The position numbers and the translations under genes were made by a program. The notes beneath the pieces were generated by a model. The model was not told the origin of the DNA, did not search any database, and saw only the letters and a list, made by a program, of their open reading frames with translations. This document shows positions 12,671 through 24,996 of a stretch of 64,000 nucleotides of DNA, in pieces. Within the stretch, counting starts at the first letter, position 1. Each line of letters opens with the position of its first letter. Origin of the DNA: Carallia brachiata (Eukaryota; Streptophyta; Magnoliopsida; Malpighiales; Rhizophoraceae); NCBI GenBank assembly GCA_021464245.1, contig JADCRB010000080.1, positions 691,860 to 755,859 on the forward strand. The letters are read 5' to 3'.

Positions 12671-15600
12671 GTTTGTTTGGTGTTTGTCAAAGCGGGAGAA
12701 GAGAAAAAGAGTGAGAATAAGTGAAGTATTATTAGTTCATTGACAAGGCGACGCGTTGATAGAAAAGACACGTACGTGTGGACGCGGAATTCTCTAGTCT
12801 ACAAGATGCAATGGAGGAGTCTAGAGAGAGAGAGCGAGAGAGAGAGAAAGAGAAGGTGGGGAAAAGGGAGAGAAAGGAAAGGAATTGATCTGTCTTGTTG
12901 TTTCTGAGTTCTTGAGTTGTTTTTGTTTTCGCTGATTTTGAATCTGAATCTGCACACGCTTTTATATTTTACATATATATATATATATATATATATTATG
13001 TGTGTATGTATGTGGATGCTTTCTGGTGGAATGGCTTTACGCGTTTTATAGCAGAAGACTGCAGCAAGACTGTGTCTCTGTGCGGAATAGGAACGCGAAA
13101 GCTAGAGAGAGATTTTGTTTCTTTTTTATATAAAATTAAACAAAAATAAAAATTTTTATAAAATTAATTTAGTTAATAAAATTTTCGTTTTCTATTTGAA
13201 AGATTTAAATTTAAGTTTTATTAATGATATTTACGAGTGATTTGTAAATTTATTATAAATTTTTTTAAAAAATTTACTAACTTTACATTAAGATAATTTT
13301 TCTAAAACAATTTCTTCTCACATAAATTTTTATTAATTAAAAATTTTTATTAACCAAAAGGTTAAAAAAAAATATTTAAATTTTTTATTTAAATATTGTA
13401 CAAAATGGTTAGATAATTTCAATATTACTTGTTGCCAGTCACTACTTGCATAAGGGCTAAGGCGTAGCAGAGAGAGTTTGTGCTGTGGGAAGAGGAAAGG
13501 AAGATGAAATTATTTATGCGTTGTGGGCGTAGGTGGGGCCGTTGATTTTTGGGTTTTTGATTTTGAGGTCGACGGCCGAGATCGGTTTGAGTCAAACCCC
13601 ACATGGGGCCAAAAAGTTTTCGTAGGCGATGATGATTGAGCAATAATAATTTAACATGTTGATTTAATAGGGAAAAGCTAGAAAATTAAGAGTTTTTTTA
13701 AAACTTAATCAATTAATTAAAGTCCACTTATGCGAAAGCCCAGTGAGCTCTGAAAAGGAAACACGGAAGCCCATTCTGTAGATGACCTTAGATTTCCTTA
13801 ATTACCAGGAGTCACAAATTTTCTTTTGTTTAAAGAAAAACCAACAGTAACTACTGACCTAAACTGTAGCTTTTTTTTTTTTGAATTTTCAATCATTGTT
13901 AACTATCAAAGAATTTTCACTTAAATTTCACCTCAAAATATAAATTTGATTTCCACTAAATTATACATAGTGGATATTTCTTTTAGGCCTTGCGGGATAG
14001 GTAATTACATTTTCGCATAAATTAAATTCCCATTGGCTATAGCGTTTAACGACTTCCCATCAATAAAATGATGACATCAAACATTTTACATGAGCGCTGC
14101 GAGCTCTCACTCAATGATTCAGCATGCTACTAAATTTCACAATTCACATTGATAAAAATCGAACCACAAACAAATAACACATATTGCCGATGGTATATTT
14201 GTAGGCATTTTCCCAAATTAGGGGCTAATCATTAAATTAATCTAGCAACAATCATAACAGCCACGAGAAAATCTATGCTAGCTCCAGCTGCAATTCTTTT
14301 TCCCATTTCGTTTTCCTTCTTGCAATGGAATTTTAGGGGCATAGCCTTGAACTTTGACCTTGCCAGCTTCATAATTTCAACATCTGGGGCAAACTATAAG
14401 TATAGCTTTATACTCTATGCACACTAGCTCACTCTGTTGGCTTCAAAATGGAAACACACCTAACTGCTCTTTGAATTACGAGTTATAGTTAATCTAGTAA
14501 GATCAATTGCGACTTTACAACAAACTCAATAGGTATAACCTATTTTGCCCTACCTGTTTTGGTCTCCTAATTTTACTACACAACTTAACATTAGTTAGCA
14601 ACAAAATAGTTATGCAGTTCATTGAATGATATTTAATAGTTTATCTTTTTTTTTAATTTCAATCATTTAATAATTCATATCACTTTATTATTATTTTATT
14701 GTTATCTAAATATTACTGCTTGCTATATTCCTAACCATAATTTCACCAAATGTGCCTCAAATTTGGAACGAGCCGCTGTTCTAGCCACATGCAAACCTCC
14801 TTACTTAAATGGCATTTATGACCTATCTATATATTTATAATTTAATTATATATGGGATGGATGAAACTGGAGATTATTGATGTTAGACGTTTCCTTGAAT
14901 GAAAAAACAATGACCAAACTACGCAATAGCAGGTAGCTCTAGCATGCCATAAAACCATATGGGTCAATGATAAAGAAATTATGTGTGCCACTTTGGATCC
15001 GTGTGCACGTAGACTGTCAACGCCTCTCATCCAAATTGTAAATCAATGAGATTTTTTTTTTCTTACGAGAGATCAAAAGTTCATGCATTTTCCTTTTTTT
15101 TTTTTCCTAAAAAAGAGTAGTCATAGCCACATAAAAGAGATAAGTGAAAAATAGATGGAAGTTGGAACCCAACTCATTATAATGATAGACCTCATTAAGA
15201 AGAAGCCTTCTTTTTGTGGGTGGTTTGAAAATCATTTCAACTCTCTAAAATGCCAAGGAACTATCTCGAGTTAAGTCATGTAACCTTTAGCTCGTCATTC
15301 TATTTGTTCTCAAAGTGTGAACAATTTAAGCGATAAGAACATAGGAGGTTTAAATGCAGGTGCATGTGTAAACGAAGAAAAAAAAACGGGGGCAGGGAAG
15401 GGTCAAACACGGTTTTGGCCTTCTCTAAAAGATTTGACCCACGAATGTTTGGGGAAGATTTTATTTTATTTTATTTTATTTGACTTATGGGGAAGATTTT
15501 ATATAGTCTTTTAAATTCTTCCCTTAGATATGAAAATAATCAGCCTCCAATATCTAAATTCATTTAATTAACTTGTCCCGTACGATTTTCATGAAGATTG

Positions 15601-15720
15601 TTGAAGTTACAAAACCTACAAATCAGCTTGATTGGAACATTTACAGAAACCAAAAATTTGTTTTGTTTTCTATAGTATCTGAACCAAAATGTTAGCTGTC
15701 CTTATGACCAATCATGAACC
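12671..15720. other. RBOH upstream region and intergenic DNA, no gene seen
   Basis: Contains the RBOH promoter side, with GA-rich DNA at 12823-12855 and (AT)n at 12973-12995, then AT-rich DNA. Open frames at 13425-13643 and 14842-15030 lack family similarity and codon structure. One copy of a dispersed AT-rich repeat is at about 14628-14690. Confidence 0.5.
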
Positions 15721-15982
15721 ATAAAATCTATATATGATTGGGAATTTGTTCACGAATCTTAAATTTTGGGAATTCACCTACCAGCTGAAATTTTGAGATT
15801 GTCTATTCCATAAGTTGGTAATTGAAAGCGAGCATCTAGGAAGGATTCTGACACACGGCGTGCAAGTTCTAACTCCATTTACCATCTCCTTGTCAAGAAT
15901 TTATTTTGTTATACCAACGTCTGTTGGTCTAAGTGGTTAAAGTTTAATTCTCCTCAAATAAAATCTTGAATTTAACACTTGT
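15721..15982. repeat. 262-bp direct repeat, copy 1 (next to the copia element)
   Basis: Runs from ATAAAATCTATATATGATTG to TTTAACACTTGT. It is nearly identical over the first two thirds to 22072-22333 on the other side of the copia element, and both copies are 262 bp. The right third contains TTGGTCTAAGTGGTTAAAG, which resembles the A-box end of a tRNA-derived SINE. It is far too long to be a target-site duplication. Confidence 0.88.
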
Positions 15983-15988
15983 ACCAGA

Positions 15989-16414
15989 TGTAAGATTTAA
16001 TATGTAAATCTCATCATCATCAGATATAATTTTAAGATCTTGAAACTGAATAAAATCATATAATATACGATAAACAATATACCTGAGTTAGCAGAAGTTA
16101 TAGTCATATTACGTCGGAATAGAGGCTGAAACTTTTCGTTAACCTAATAGTCGATTTCTCTCTCCTTACCTTTACTGTAATCACATGTTTTAGATGGAAT
16201 TTTCATGTATATGTAGGAAGAGAGAGACCGGCTATATATACAAAACTTTAGGTTTTTTTGTTTAAACCTAATTCAGTATGTTCATTAATACTAAGATCAA
16301 CGGACGAGATTGATTTAATTATTATTTCCTATTAATCGGATCATTAATTAATATTCCTTAAATAAGTATTCTTTAAGTCTACTCAAAGGAATACTAATTG
16401 GAAATATTCTAACA
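15989..16414 (-). repeat. Copia 3' LTR (complete)
   Basis: 426 bp, starting TGTTAGAATATTTCC and ending CTTACA on the minus strand, i.e. the usual TG...CA ends. The polypurine tract AAGTGGGAGAA (16415-16425) touches its inner side, which fixes this copy as the 3' LTR. Confidence 0.85.
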
Positions 16415-16425
16415 TTCTCCCACTT
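16415..16425 (-). other. Copia polypurine tract
   Basis: AAGTGGGAGAA on the minus strand, immediately before the TGTTAGAA start of the 3' LTR. This is the standard plus-strand DNA primer position in copia elements. Confidence 0.8.
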
Positions 16426-16779
16426 GATCCGATTATAATTCATTGCTTTAATCGTTATGCGCAAGTGACGACAATAACCAATCTCTTGTCGTTCATCATA
16501 ATGCTACAATATGATAAACTATTCAGTGCGAGTTATGACGGTTATACCCTATTAATTCAGAATACTCCCATCCATATACCACAACACTTGTAGATTACCA
16601 TATCAGGCTCATAAGATATATATGAAGCATAATTTCATAATGGTCCACAATAATGTATCATAGAGACTTTCCTGTTAAATTTAAAACTTTAAGTGTACAC
16701 AATCATGAGGTAACAGGAAAACATAATGTATATCAGAAACACATAAATGAGCTCAGAGTGTTATTACAAGCATAACATA

Positions 16780-18530
16780 TCAATCATCAATACAACTAAG
16801 TCTCATCCTAAGAACATGCTCTCTAAAAGACTTAGGTTGTAAACCTTTTGTTAAAGGATCTGCAATCATGAGATCCGTACTAATATACTCAATAGACACT
16901 CTTTGCTTCTGAACCTCCTCCTTAACGGCAAAATACTTTAATTCCATATGCTTGGCACCCTTTGAGTATTTGTCGTTCTTAGAGAAGAATACTGCTACAG
17001 AATTACCACAGTAAATTTTCAGCGGCTTGGTAATGGTGTCGACAACCCCAAGTCCTGAAATAAAGTTCCGCAACCATAATGCATGAATTGTAGCCTCAAA
17101 ACATGCTACAAATTCTACTTCCATAGTGGATGAAGCAATGATAGACTGTTTCGCACTTTTCCATGAAATTGCTCCTTCAGCTAATAGGAACAGATAACCA
17201 AAAGTGGATTTTCTACTATCAAGGCATCTAGCAAAATATGAATCCGAATATCCAATCACTTCTAAAAGGTTGAATTTTCTGTACATAAGCATGTAGTTCT
17301 TTGTTCCTTGCAGGTACCTCATTACTTTCTTTGCAGCTTTCCAATGATCCATTCTAGGATTACTTTGATATCTACCCAGCATTCCGACCGCGAAACTGAT
17401 ATTCGGTCTAATGCAAGTTTGCAGATACATCAAGCTACCAACAACAGAGGCATATGGAATTGACTCCATTGTCTTACGTTCCACATCATTCTTGGGACAT
17501 TGCATGAGACTAAATTTGTCACCCTTCTGTACAGGAGCAATCCCAAGTGAACACTTATCCATATTAAACCTCTCTAGAATTTTCTCGATATAGCCTTTTT
17601 GAGACAATTCTAACATTTCTTGTGATCTATCACGGAATATCTCTATTCCTATCCTATATGATGTCTCTCCCATATCCTTCATTTCAAAATTCTTTGAGAG
17701 AAAATCTTTATTCTCATGCAACATACTCAAGTCATTAGCAGCAAGCAAAATGTCGTCAACATATAGGACTAGAAAGATGAACTTATTCCCACAGATCTTT
17801 TGGTATATATACTGATCAACAATGTTTTCCTTAAAACCAAAAGATGTAATGATATCATTGAACTTAATATACCATTGTCGAGAAGCTTGTTTAGTCCATA
17901 TATTGACTTTTTTAATTTACACACCAACTGTTCTTTTCTTTTTATGGAAAAAATTTTCAGGTTCATCCATATAAACTTCCTTTTTAAGATCTCCATTAAG
18001 AAAGGCGATTTTCACATCCATTTGGTGTAACTCCAAATCATATTGAGCTAGCAAAGCCAAAATTATCCCTAATGAATCCTTTTTCGAGACCGAACAAAAA
18101 GTCTCTATATAGTCAATGCCACTCTTCTGAGTATAACCCTTGGCAACAAGTCTAGCTTTATATCGTTCGATATTGCCATTTGAGTCGCGTTTAGTCTTAA
18201 AACCCACTTACAACCAACTCTTTTACAACCTTCTGACAATTCGATTAGATCCCAGACTTTATTCTTTTCCATGGATTTTAACTCTTCTTTCATGGCATCA
18301 ACCCATTTTTCAGATTCAGTACTTTCTATGGCTTGTGAAAACGAAACTGGATCCTTATTGATTCCAATATCGAAATCTGACTCTTGCAAATAAACCACAT
18401 AATCGTTAGGAATAGCTGATCTCATTTCTCTTTGAGATCTTCTTAATGCTACTTCTTGTGGTTCATGTGCATTATTCATTGGTGGGTTAGTCTCTTCAGG
18501 GAGTACTTCTTCATCTAAATGTGCTTCCAT
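16780..18530 (-). pseudogene. Copia reverse transcriptase and RNase H remnant
   Basis: Three overlapping open pieces (18530-18105, 18207-17769, 17748-16780) together cover the RT and RNase H domains. QMDVKIAFLNG and, just before 17748, YVDD carry the RT catalytic aspartates and are intact. RNase H follows as GYSDS...RKSTFGY...ASSTMEVEF...KHMELKY; the last catalytic Asp, usually in a KHID-type motif, is Glu here. Frameshifts near 18200 and 17930 separate the pieces. An antisense frame at 17411-17593 is a shadow. Confidence 0.85.
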
Positions 18531-19027
18531 TTCTGTGGCAACATTTGGTATTGTAGTGGATGAAGGAACTGTTATGGGTAAAGAAACATTTACCCTTATT
18601 TCCTTATTTCCACCTCTTGACGTTCATTACTCCCACTAACCTCGCCACTCTCAATAAATCTTGCATTTCTAGTTTCTACTATTCTCGGACTATGGTTTGG
18701 GCAATAGAACATATACCCTTTAGACTTCTCTAGGTAACCAATAAAATAACCACTGATCGTTCAAGAGTCTAATTTCTTTTCATGTGGATTGTAAATCCTC
18801 GCTTCCACTGGGCAACTCCAAACATGTAGGTGCTTTAAACTATGTCTCCTTCCTGTCCACAATTCAATAGGAGTACTTTGAACTGTCTTACTAGGAACAC
18901 TATTAATTAAATAATTTGCGGTTTTGAGTGCATACATCTACAAAAATTTGGGTAGAGAGGAGTTACTCATCATACTCCTAACCATATCCATTAATGTCCG
19001 ATTCCGCTTTTCTGCCACACCATTTTG

Positions 19028-19918
19028 CTAAGGTGTGCCTGGCATAGTATACTGTGCATATATGTCATGACTTTCGAGGAATTTCGCAAATGGACCTAGA
19101 CACTGCCCTGACTCATTATATTTGTCATAATATTCACCACCTCTTTCAGATCTTACAATCTTCACTTTTTTATCTAATTGTCTCTCAACCTTCTTTACGA
19201 ATACCTCGAGGGCATCTAATGATGGAGATTTTTCATGAAGTAAATAGACATAACCATAACGTGAAAAATCATCTATAAAGGTGATGAAGTATTTTTCTCC
19301 ATTAAGGGCTGGAGTGTCAAACGGTCTGCATATACTGGTGTGTATAATTTCAAGAAGCTGGGTGCTTCTTTTGGCTTCTTTCTTATTGTGTTTAGTTTGT
19401 TTTCCCTTAATGCAATCTACACAAATTCCGAAATCAGTAAAATCTAGATTCAGGAGAATCTCATTTCTTACTAATCTCATCAATCTTTCTTTGGATATAT
19501 GACCCAGATGTTTATGCCACAAGTAAGCAGAATCTTCATCCATCGTGCTACGCTTAATTCCAGTATGATGTATATAAAGTAAAGATTTAGCAAATACATT
19601 GTTAAGTTTCAATTTATATAAACCATCAATAAGAACACCAGAACCAATAATATGAGTATTCTTATATAAACTAAAACTTGCACATCCAAACTTAACATTA
19701 AACCCGGAATTATCCAATTTTGAAATAGAAATAAGGTTCCTTGAAACTGAAGGTACATAAAGAGTCTGTAATAGGTCTAAATGATAGCCAGTATCCAAGA
19801 CCAAACGATAAGTCCCTATGCCTTCAATTGGAGCCTTCATACGATTTCCCATAGAGAGAAAATCTTTAGTTGGGTTTGTGATTTGGATCGTAATGAATCC
19901 CTGCATCATATTGGACAC
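19028..19918 (-). pseudogene. Copia pre-integrase and integrase remnant
   Basis: 296 codons. The zinc-binding GAG-pre-integrase part (LWHKHLGHIS ... CVDCIKGKQ) is followed by the integrase core (FITFIDDFSRYGYVYLL, KIVRSERGGEY, YTMPGTP). The first catalytic Asp, normally in H-T-D-I-C-G-P, is replaced (TSICRPF), and the second lies in RSERGG instead of RSD-GG. The frame then hits TAG where CAG is usual. Upstream, the protease DSGA motif is present just beyond 19918, after an in-frame TAG. The enzyme would be dead. Confidence 0.85.
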
Positions 19919-19942
19919 ATGAGTAATAGCACCAGAATCAAG

Positions 19943-20738
19943 CTACCAAGTATTATGAGGAACTTCAGCTAAATTTGATTCAAAACATACTAAGGCATTA
20001 AATTTACCTTTCTTTTTGAACCAAGACTTTCGCTTCAGGCAGTCTTTCTGATAATGTCCAACCTTCTTACAGAAGTGACATGTATCACCCTTTCGTTCCT
20101 TCTTTCCAGCCTGAGAAGCATGAGCAGGCTCTTTCCCTTTCTTGAACTGGTTGGCTTTGACTTTCATGACTTTCTCAGTTTTCTTACCCACGAGATTAAT
20201 AGAGTGACTTTTTTGACTTTTCAATCTCATTTCCTCCTAAACAAGCATACTGGCCAGTTCATTAATATTCCACTTATCCTTTATAGTATTATAATTAATT
20301 TAAAATGGCCCATAATCAGGAGGTAGTGAGTTCAAAATGAATTGCACAAGAAAAGAGTCCTTCACTGTCAATCCTAGGGTCTTAAGTCTTGCTGCTATAT
20401 TAGTCATCTCAATAATGTGCTTGCAAAGTTCGCAATCCAGTAAACTTCATGGTCATGAGTTCTGCCATAAGAGTACCAGCAAGTGACTTGTCCGCAGAAC
20501 GGAAACGTTCTTTCACAGACTGTAAAAATTCTTTTGCACTTTCTGTCAGTGGAATGGTTGACTTAATGTTGTTGGCAACAGTCATCTTTAGAAACATAAG
20601 GCTTAATCTGTTACTTGGTTCCCATGCCTTATGATGTAACTTCTCTACCTCACTGCTTGAATCAGTAATCGTAGCAGACTTCTCCGTTAATAGTGCCAAG
20701 TCAAGATCCATAACACTTAAGTGGAAATAAATGCTCAT
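19943..20738 (-). pseudogene. Copia Gag remnant with zinc knuckle
   Basis: Two open pieces: 20738-20409 (UBN2-type Gag, with LTESAKEFLQSVKERF and LMTMKFTGL) and 20230-19943, which carries the CCHC knuckle CHFCKKVGHYQKDC followed by a basic tail. A broken stretch of about 180 bp lies between them. Confidence 0.8.
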
Positions 20739-22022
20739 AATTAATCATAAGTCGGATTTAATAAACAACTAAAGTATATTATAGTTCTCCTTTGGGAAAT
20801 ACTATAACATACTATCTTAATTAAATACCATATAACCATTAATTGGTAATTAAATATTTTTCAATTAAATATATTTGATATCTTTGGATAAACAAATACA
20901 TTCAACCAAAATATTGACATACCTCGATTATGTTACTAATCACAGAATAATAATTTACCTTTGGGTAAATCCTGTAATTCCGATAATTAGTAACGTCAAT
21001 TTGTCCAATCATTTTTCCTTTATGGTATTTCATTATAATCATGGATAAATGACTATTTATGCGTATTATTGAACATACTAATTTGACCACTTTAGTGACT
21101 AACAAACTATAAACATAATAATGCACATATTTTAACTAATCATTCTAGCTTGGTCACTTTAGTGGCTATAAACTATTAATATAATATATGCATGAAATAA
21201 TTTAATTCAATTATCAATTTTTTTTAACAATAATACATGCATAATAAGCAGTCTTCGCAAAACATATATGCTTTCAGGTCATAGAGATCACCAATTAAAT
21301 CTAATTCAACAGTAATTTTAAACAATAAAATTAAATCTGAAATAAATCTGGAATTCATAAAATATGAAATTGATCATACTGTCTAGAAGAAATCGGCTTC
21401 CATAAAAAATAACCAGCCACCGTATCTTACACATTCAAGGAACTGGATATTCCTTCACCAACAATTTTACAATGCAGGGACAGTTGCAGTTTTAATTCGT
21501 TTATCTCGTGTCACGCATGTTCAGCAGCTAACTAAGCCTAATTCCCTTTTTATTTATTTATTGAACATCATCAATGCCGTCCCTTTAACAATCAATTAAA
21601 ATTGATTTCATTATTCCATACGACTGATCGATTAAAACATGTTCGTGTAAAATAATTTTACAATTAAAATCGTCCCTTCAAAACGTTCTTAATGGCCGAG
21701 GCAAATTAAATACCTTTCACGGACAATGACCTTAAACAATTATAATTTATAAAATATCATCAAATTTTACGTTATGTCCCATCAATGATTGCAAATTGAT
21801 AATGCAATCTTCGGCCATACACATCAAACACCGAGAGGAAACAAATACTTTATAGGTCAACTTTTCTCTTCTTAAATTGGTTAAATATCAACCGAACCAG
21901 AGAGGATAGTCTGCTATATATTTACAGTCCACTATATATTTACAGCGGTAACTAATAATTATTAATCAAGTATAAATATAATTTATCATGTCTAAAAAAT
22001 TATTCAGTTTCATAACATATAT

Positions 22023-22032
22023 TCTGATACCA
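22023..22032 (-). other. Copia primer binding site (tRNA-Met type)
   Basis: The minus strand reads TGGTATCAGA right after the LTR stub, complementary to the 3' end of initiator tRNA-Met. The usual following GC has decayed to AT. Confidence 0.75.
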
Positions 22033-22071
22033 CATATAAGATTTAATATATAAATCTCATCGGCATCAAAT
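22033..22071 (-). repeat. Stub of the copia 5' LTR
   Basis: About 39 bp match the end of the intact LTR (TAAGATTTAATATATAAATC, then CATCAAATATAA). Similarity stops abruptly where the second 262-bp repeat begins, with ATAAAAT shared at the joint. Confidence 0.75.
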
Positions 22072-22333
22072 ATAAAATCTATATATGATTGGGAATTTGT
22101 TCACGAATCTTAAATTTTGGGAATTCACCGACCAGCTGAAATTTTGAGATTGTCTATTCCATAAGTTGGTAATTGAAAGCGAGCATCTAGGGAGGATTCT
22201 GACACACGGCGTGCAAGTTCTAACTCCATTTACCATCTCCTTGTCAACAATTTATTTTATTATACCAACGTCTGCTAATTTAAATGATTAAAGTTTAATT
22301 CTTCTTAAATAAAATTTTAAATTTAACACTTGT
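22072..22333. repeat. 262-bp direct repeat, copy 2
   Basis: Same start, end and length as 15721-15982. In the right third this copy differs almost only by C-to-T and G-to-A changes relative to copy 1, as if its methylated cytosines had been deaminated. Confidence 0.88.
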
Positions 22334-23814
22334 GTATAGAGAAAAAAATATTGAAAGAGTTTTATTTTCTTAATAAATTTTTCTTAACTCGAATCAGATT
22401 AGTCAATATTAATGTGATTCTTAGATATCAAAATTTAATATAAAAAAATATATTATTTTGTTGTCTGTAGAAAAAATAGTATTCCATCGTAAGAGAAGAA
22501 ACAAGTGAAGAAAAGGATCTCCGACCTCTCAGTAATTAAGAATTCTCTAATGGCACTTGATTTACGCCAGTTCACACTTCCCCTGCTAAAAAGAGGGGCT
22601 CAACTCGGAGAAAAAAGTACATTTTGTTCTAGAGATCGTGGTATTCCGCGGAAATTTCAACTGTACTTTCACTTTGTACTTCAAATCACCACACATTACG
22701 CTACAAATGTAATTCCTGTTTCTGTTGATTAATGGCTTGCATTAATGGTAATTTGTTTGATAGTACCAAATAATTTCTAACGTTACAGAGACATCAGTTA
22801 CGTGTGCCTGTGTAATTATTAAACTGGTGGAATTGATTTGGGCGATGCAATGCATCACTATAAACTAAGGCTTTCGCTACTCTAACGTCATAAACGATTT
22901 AAGAGATGACTGTTGTTGGTTTCCTAATTGGCACGAGAAAAATCAACGAATGATGCAATGATGCGTATGGTATATGTCTGATTAATATTAGTTGAACGAT
23001 TTGAGTGTTTTTATGATTATGTCAGTTAGATGCGCAGTCTGAAAAATATTACACATATGATATTGAAAAATTTTAAAATTTTTATATTTAAACTTTGATT
23101 CCTATATAATTGACATAGTTAAAGTAAGACTTTAACTATATATGACAATGAAAGTTAGAAGAACTTAAAAAATAAATCATGTAAATAAAAGGATATCTCA
23201 AACAAAAAATTATGAAAATAAGAGAGTTATTCTTTTAATATAACACATTTTGTGTGGATTAGAAGATGATAATTTTAGAATTTTATTTAGTTGGGTGCAC
23301 GTCTTTTTTATTTTTGGAAAAAAAAAAGTTTCACAATTAACCATAAATTATGAGAAGTTTACTAAATGAAGCAATATCTTTATTTTCTTTTTTGTTTCTA
23401 TTTTCATTTAACCATCCTTTGATCTATTTTCCGTTCTGTTAGGATCTTGAGGATCATTGAGGATTATTCCTTTTTTTTTTTTTTTTTTGAAAAGGAAGAG
23501 GAGTTGGTGTGCGAATGGAGAGAGGGAATTGCTTCTAGAAGATCTTTATGTTCTTTACGTACACAAACAATGGCCATGGATAAATGATATGTAATTGGGT
23601 CCACCGCCAAAACATCCAAAGTCAATTGCCCACCAACTCCCTCTACATCAGAAATTCAAAACAATATCTTTGGAATAATAATATCGTCTTTTTCGTTCTA
23701 GCCATATTTCCATTCCCCTTTTATATTGAGCCACTCCTTTTCGTCCTTAGGCCCATTTTATCTTCCAACACTTTTTTGGTCCTCTCCTTTTTTTTGGTGT
23801 GTGTGTGAGTGTTT

Positions 23815-23816
<2 letters not shown>

Positions 23817-23865
<49 letters not shown>
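23817..23865 (+). repeat. 49-nt poly-G tract
   Basis: Forty-nine consecutive G after GTGTGTGTGAGTGTTTTT, followed by (AT)n. It is exceptional in an AT-rich plant region. It could form G-quadruplex, or it may be a sequencing or assembly artefact. Confidence 0.95.
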
Positions 23866-23866
<1 letters not shown>

Positions 23867-24815
23867 GTTAATATATATATATATATAAATAATTTAAAAA
23901 TAATGATTTATATAGTAATTAAATATTAATTTTTTAATTTTAAGGATGAAATTAAAATTTTTAATAAGTTTAAGACTAAATTAAATTTTTTAATTAAATT
24001 TAGTACTCAAATTATAATTTAAATAATATTTGAAATTAAATTATAATTTATGAATTTTTTAATTTTATTAAACTGGTCCGGTTTTGACCGGTTTTTTTCG
24101 GTCTAAGTCACTCCTCAAATTTGCCAAAATCGGCCCAGACTCCGGCCAGTTACTGGTCGACCGACCGGTCCGGTCCATTTTTACAACAGTGAACAAAACA
24201 CCCAATTTGCACCCAACCAAAAAAAAAAAAAAGAACAAAACACCCAATTCTCAAAGATTCAACATTAGTAAAATGCAAGTTCTTGTCTTTGAGGATCACC
24301 AGTGCAGGAGCCAAAAATTGTATCTAGTAAGAGCAAAAAAATAAGAGAGCAGAGATACTAAATTAAAAAAATGAAAAGTAAAGGTAAAAATATAAAACAG
24401 AAATTTTAGTGCGACAAAGTATAAATTTTAGTATGAATAATTATAAATTTTTGGCAAGTCATCCTTTTTTTTTACCGTCATTGCCCTTAGTAATTAAGAA
24501 CTCGAATATTAATTTATGAGGTCTCAAATTTTAATAATAGAATGATTATAAAATTAATTATAAAATTAATCAAAAAAAAAAATTTACTTCCATCCCATAA
24601 CTCACATCTTTTTATGCCTCTTGATTATTAAAAAAAAAAAAAAAGGAATTCTAATAAGTCCGTTTTATTGCCAAGCATGAAACACAATAGACGACTTTTC
24701 TGTCCCACGTTTGAAGGAAAATTGCGCTTTGGTTTTGAAGACCTCTTTGTGGGACAATGTTATTGGTACTGACAAATGATCATATTGTTGTCATTTCATT
24801 TTGTGCACCTTGCCC

Positions 24816-24996
24816 CATACGCTCCATCCACGTATGCTCGAGCATCAAATCATCTTAGAATAGAAGTTGGGATCCAGTTGTTTTTTTTTTTTTTTCTCAT
24901 CCGCTCCATAGTCCATCCACGTATGCTCGAGCATCAAATCATCTTAGAATCGAAGTTGGAATCTTGTTGTTTCCTTTTTTTTTTTTTTTTCTCATC
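24816..24996. repeat. Two-copy tandem duplication, period about 89 bp
   Basis: Both copies share CCATCCACGTATGCTCGAGC, then a GAAGTTGG segment, and end in a T15-18 run plus CTCATC. Starts are about 24816 and 24898. Confidence 0.85.

Larger units (their letters stand above)
15989..22071 (-). mobile_element. Degenerate Ty1/copia LTR retrotransposon
   Basis: About 6.1 kb, transcribed right to left. Order along the minus strand: LTR stub (22033-22071), tRNA-Met-type primer binding site, leader, Gag with a zinc knuckle, protease, integrase, reverse transcriptase, RNase H, polypurine tract, full LTR. The order integrase before RT identifies copia. The frame is broken many times: stops just before the protease DSG motif and after the integrase MPGTP motif, and frameshifts in RT near 18200 and 17930. 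Two of the stops look like single G-to-A or C-to-T changes. The element is therefore non-autonomous. Most of the upstream LTR is missing and is replaced by a copy of the sequence that flanks the other end. Confidence 0.9.

Noticed and set aside
12526..12771. 81-codon minus-strand frame upstream of RBOH
   Set aside because: It reads through the (AT)n and GTGCTTT repeats and gives a YIYIYIYIY and KHKAQSTKHKA low-complexity peptide; probably leader sequence.
23726..23929. Open frame encoding a poly-Gly peptide
   Set aside because: It is produced only by translating the 49-nt G run and the neighbouring AT repeat.
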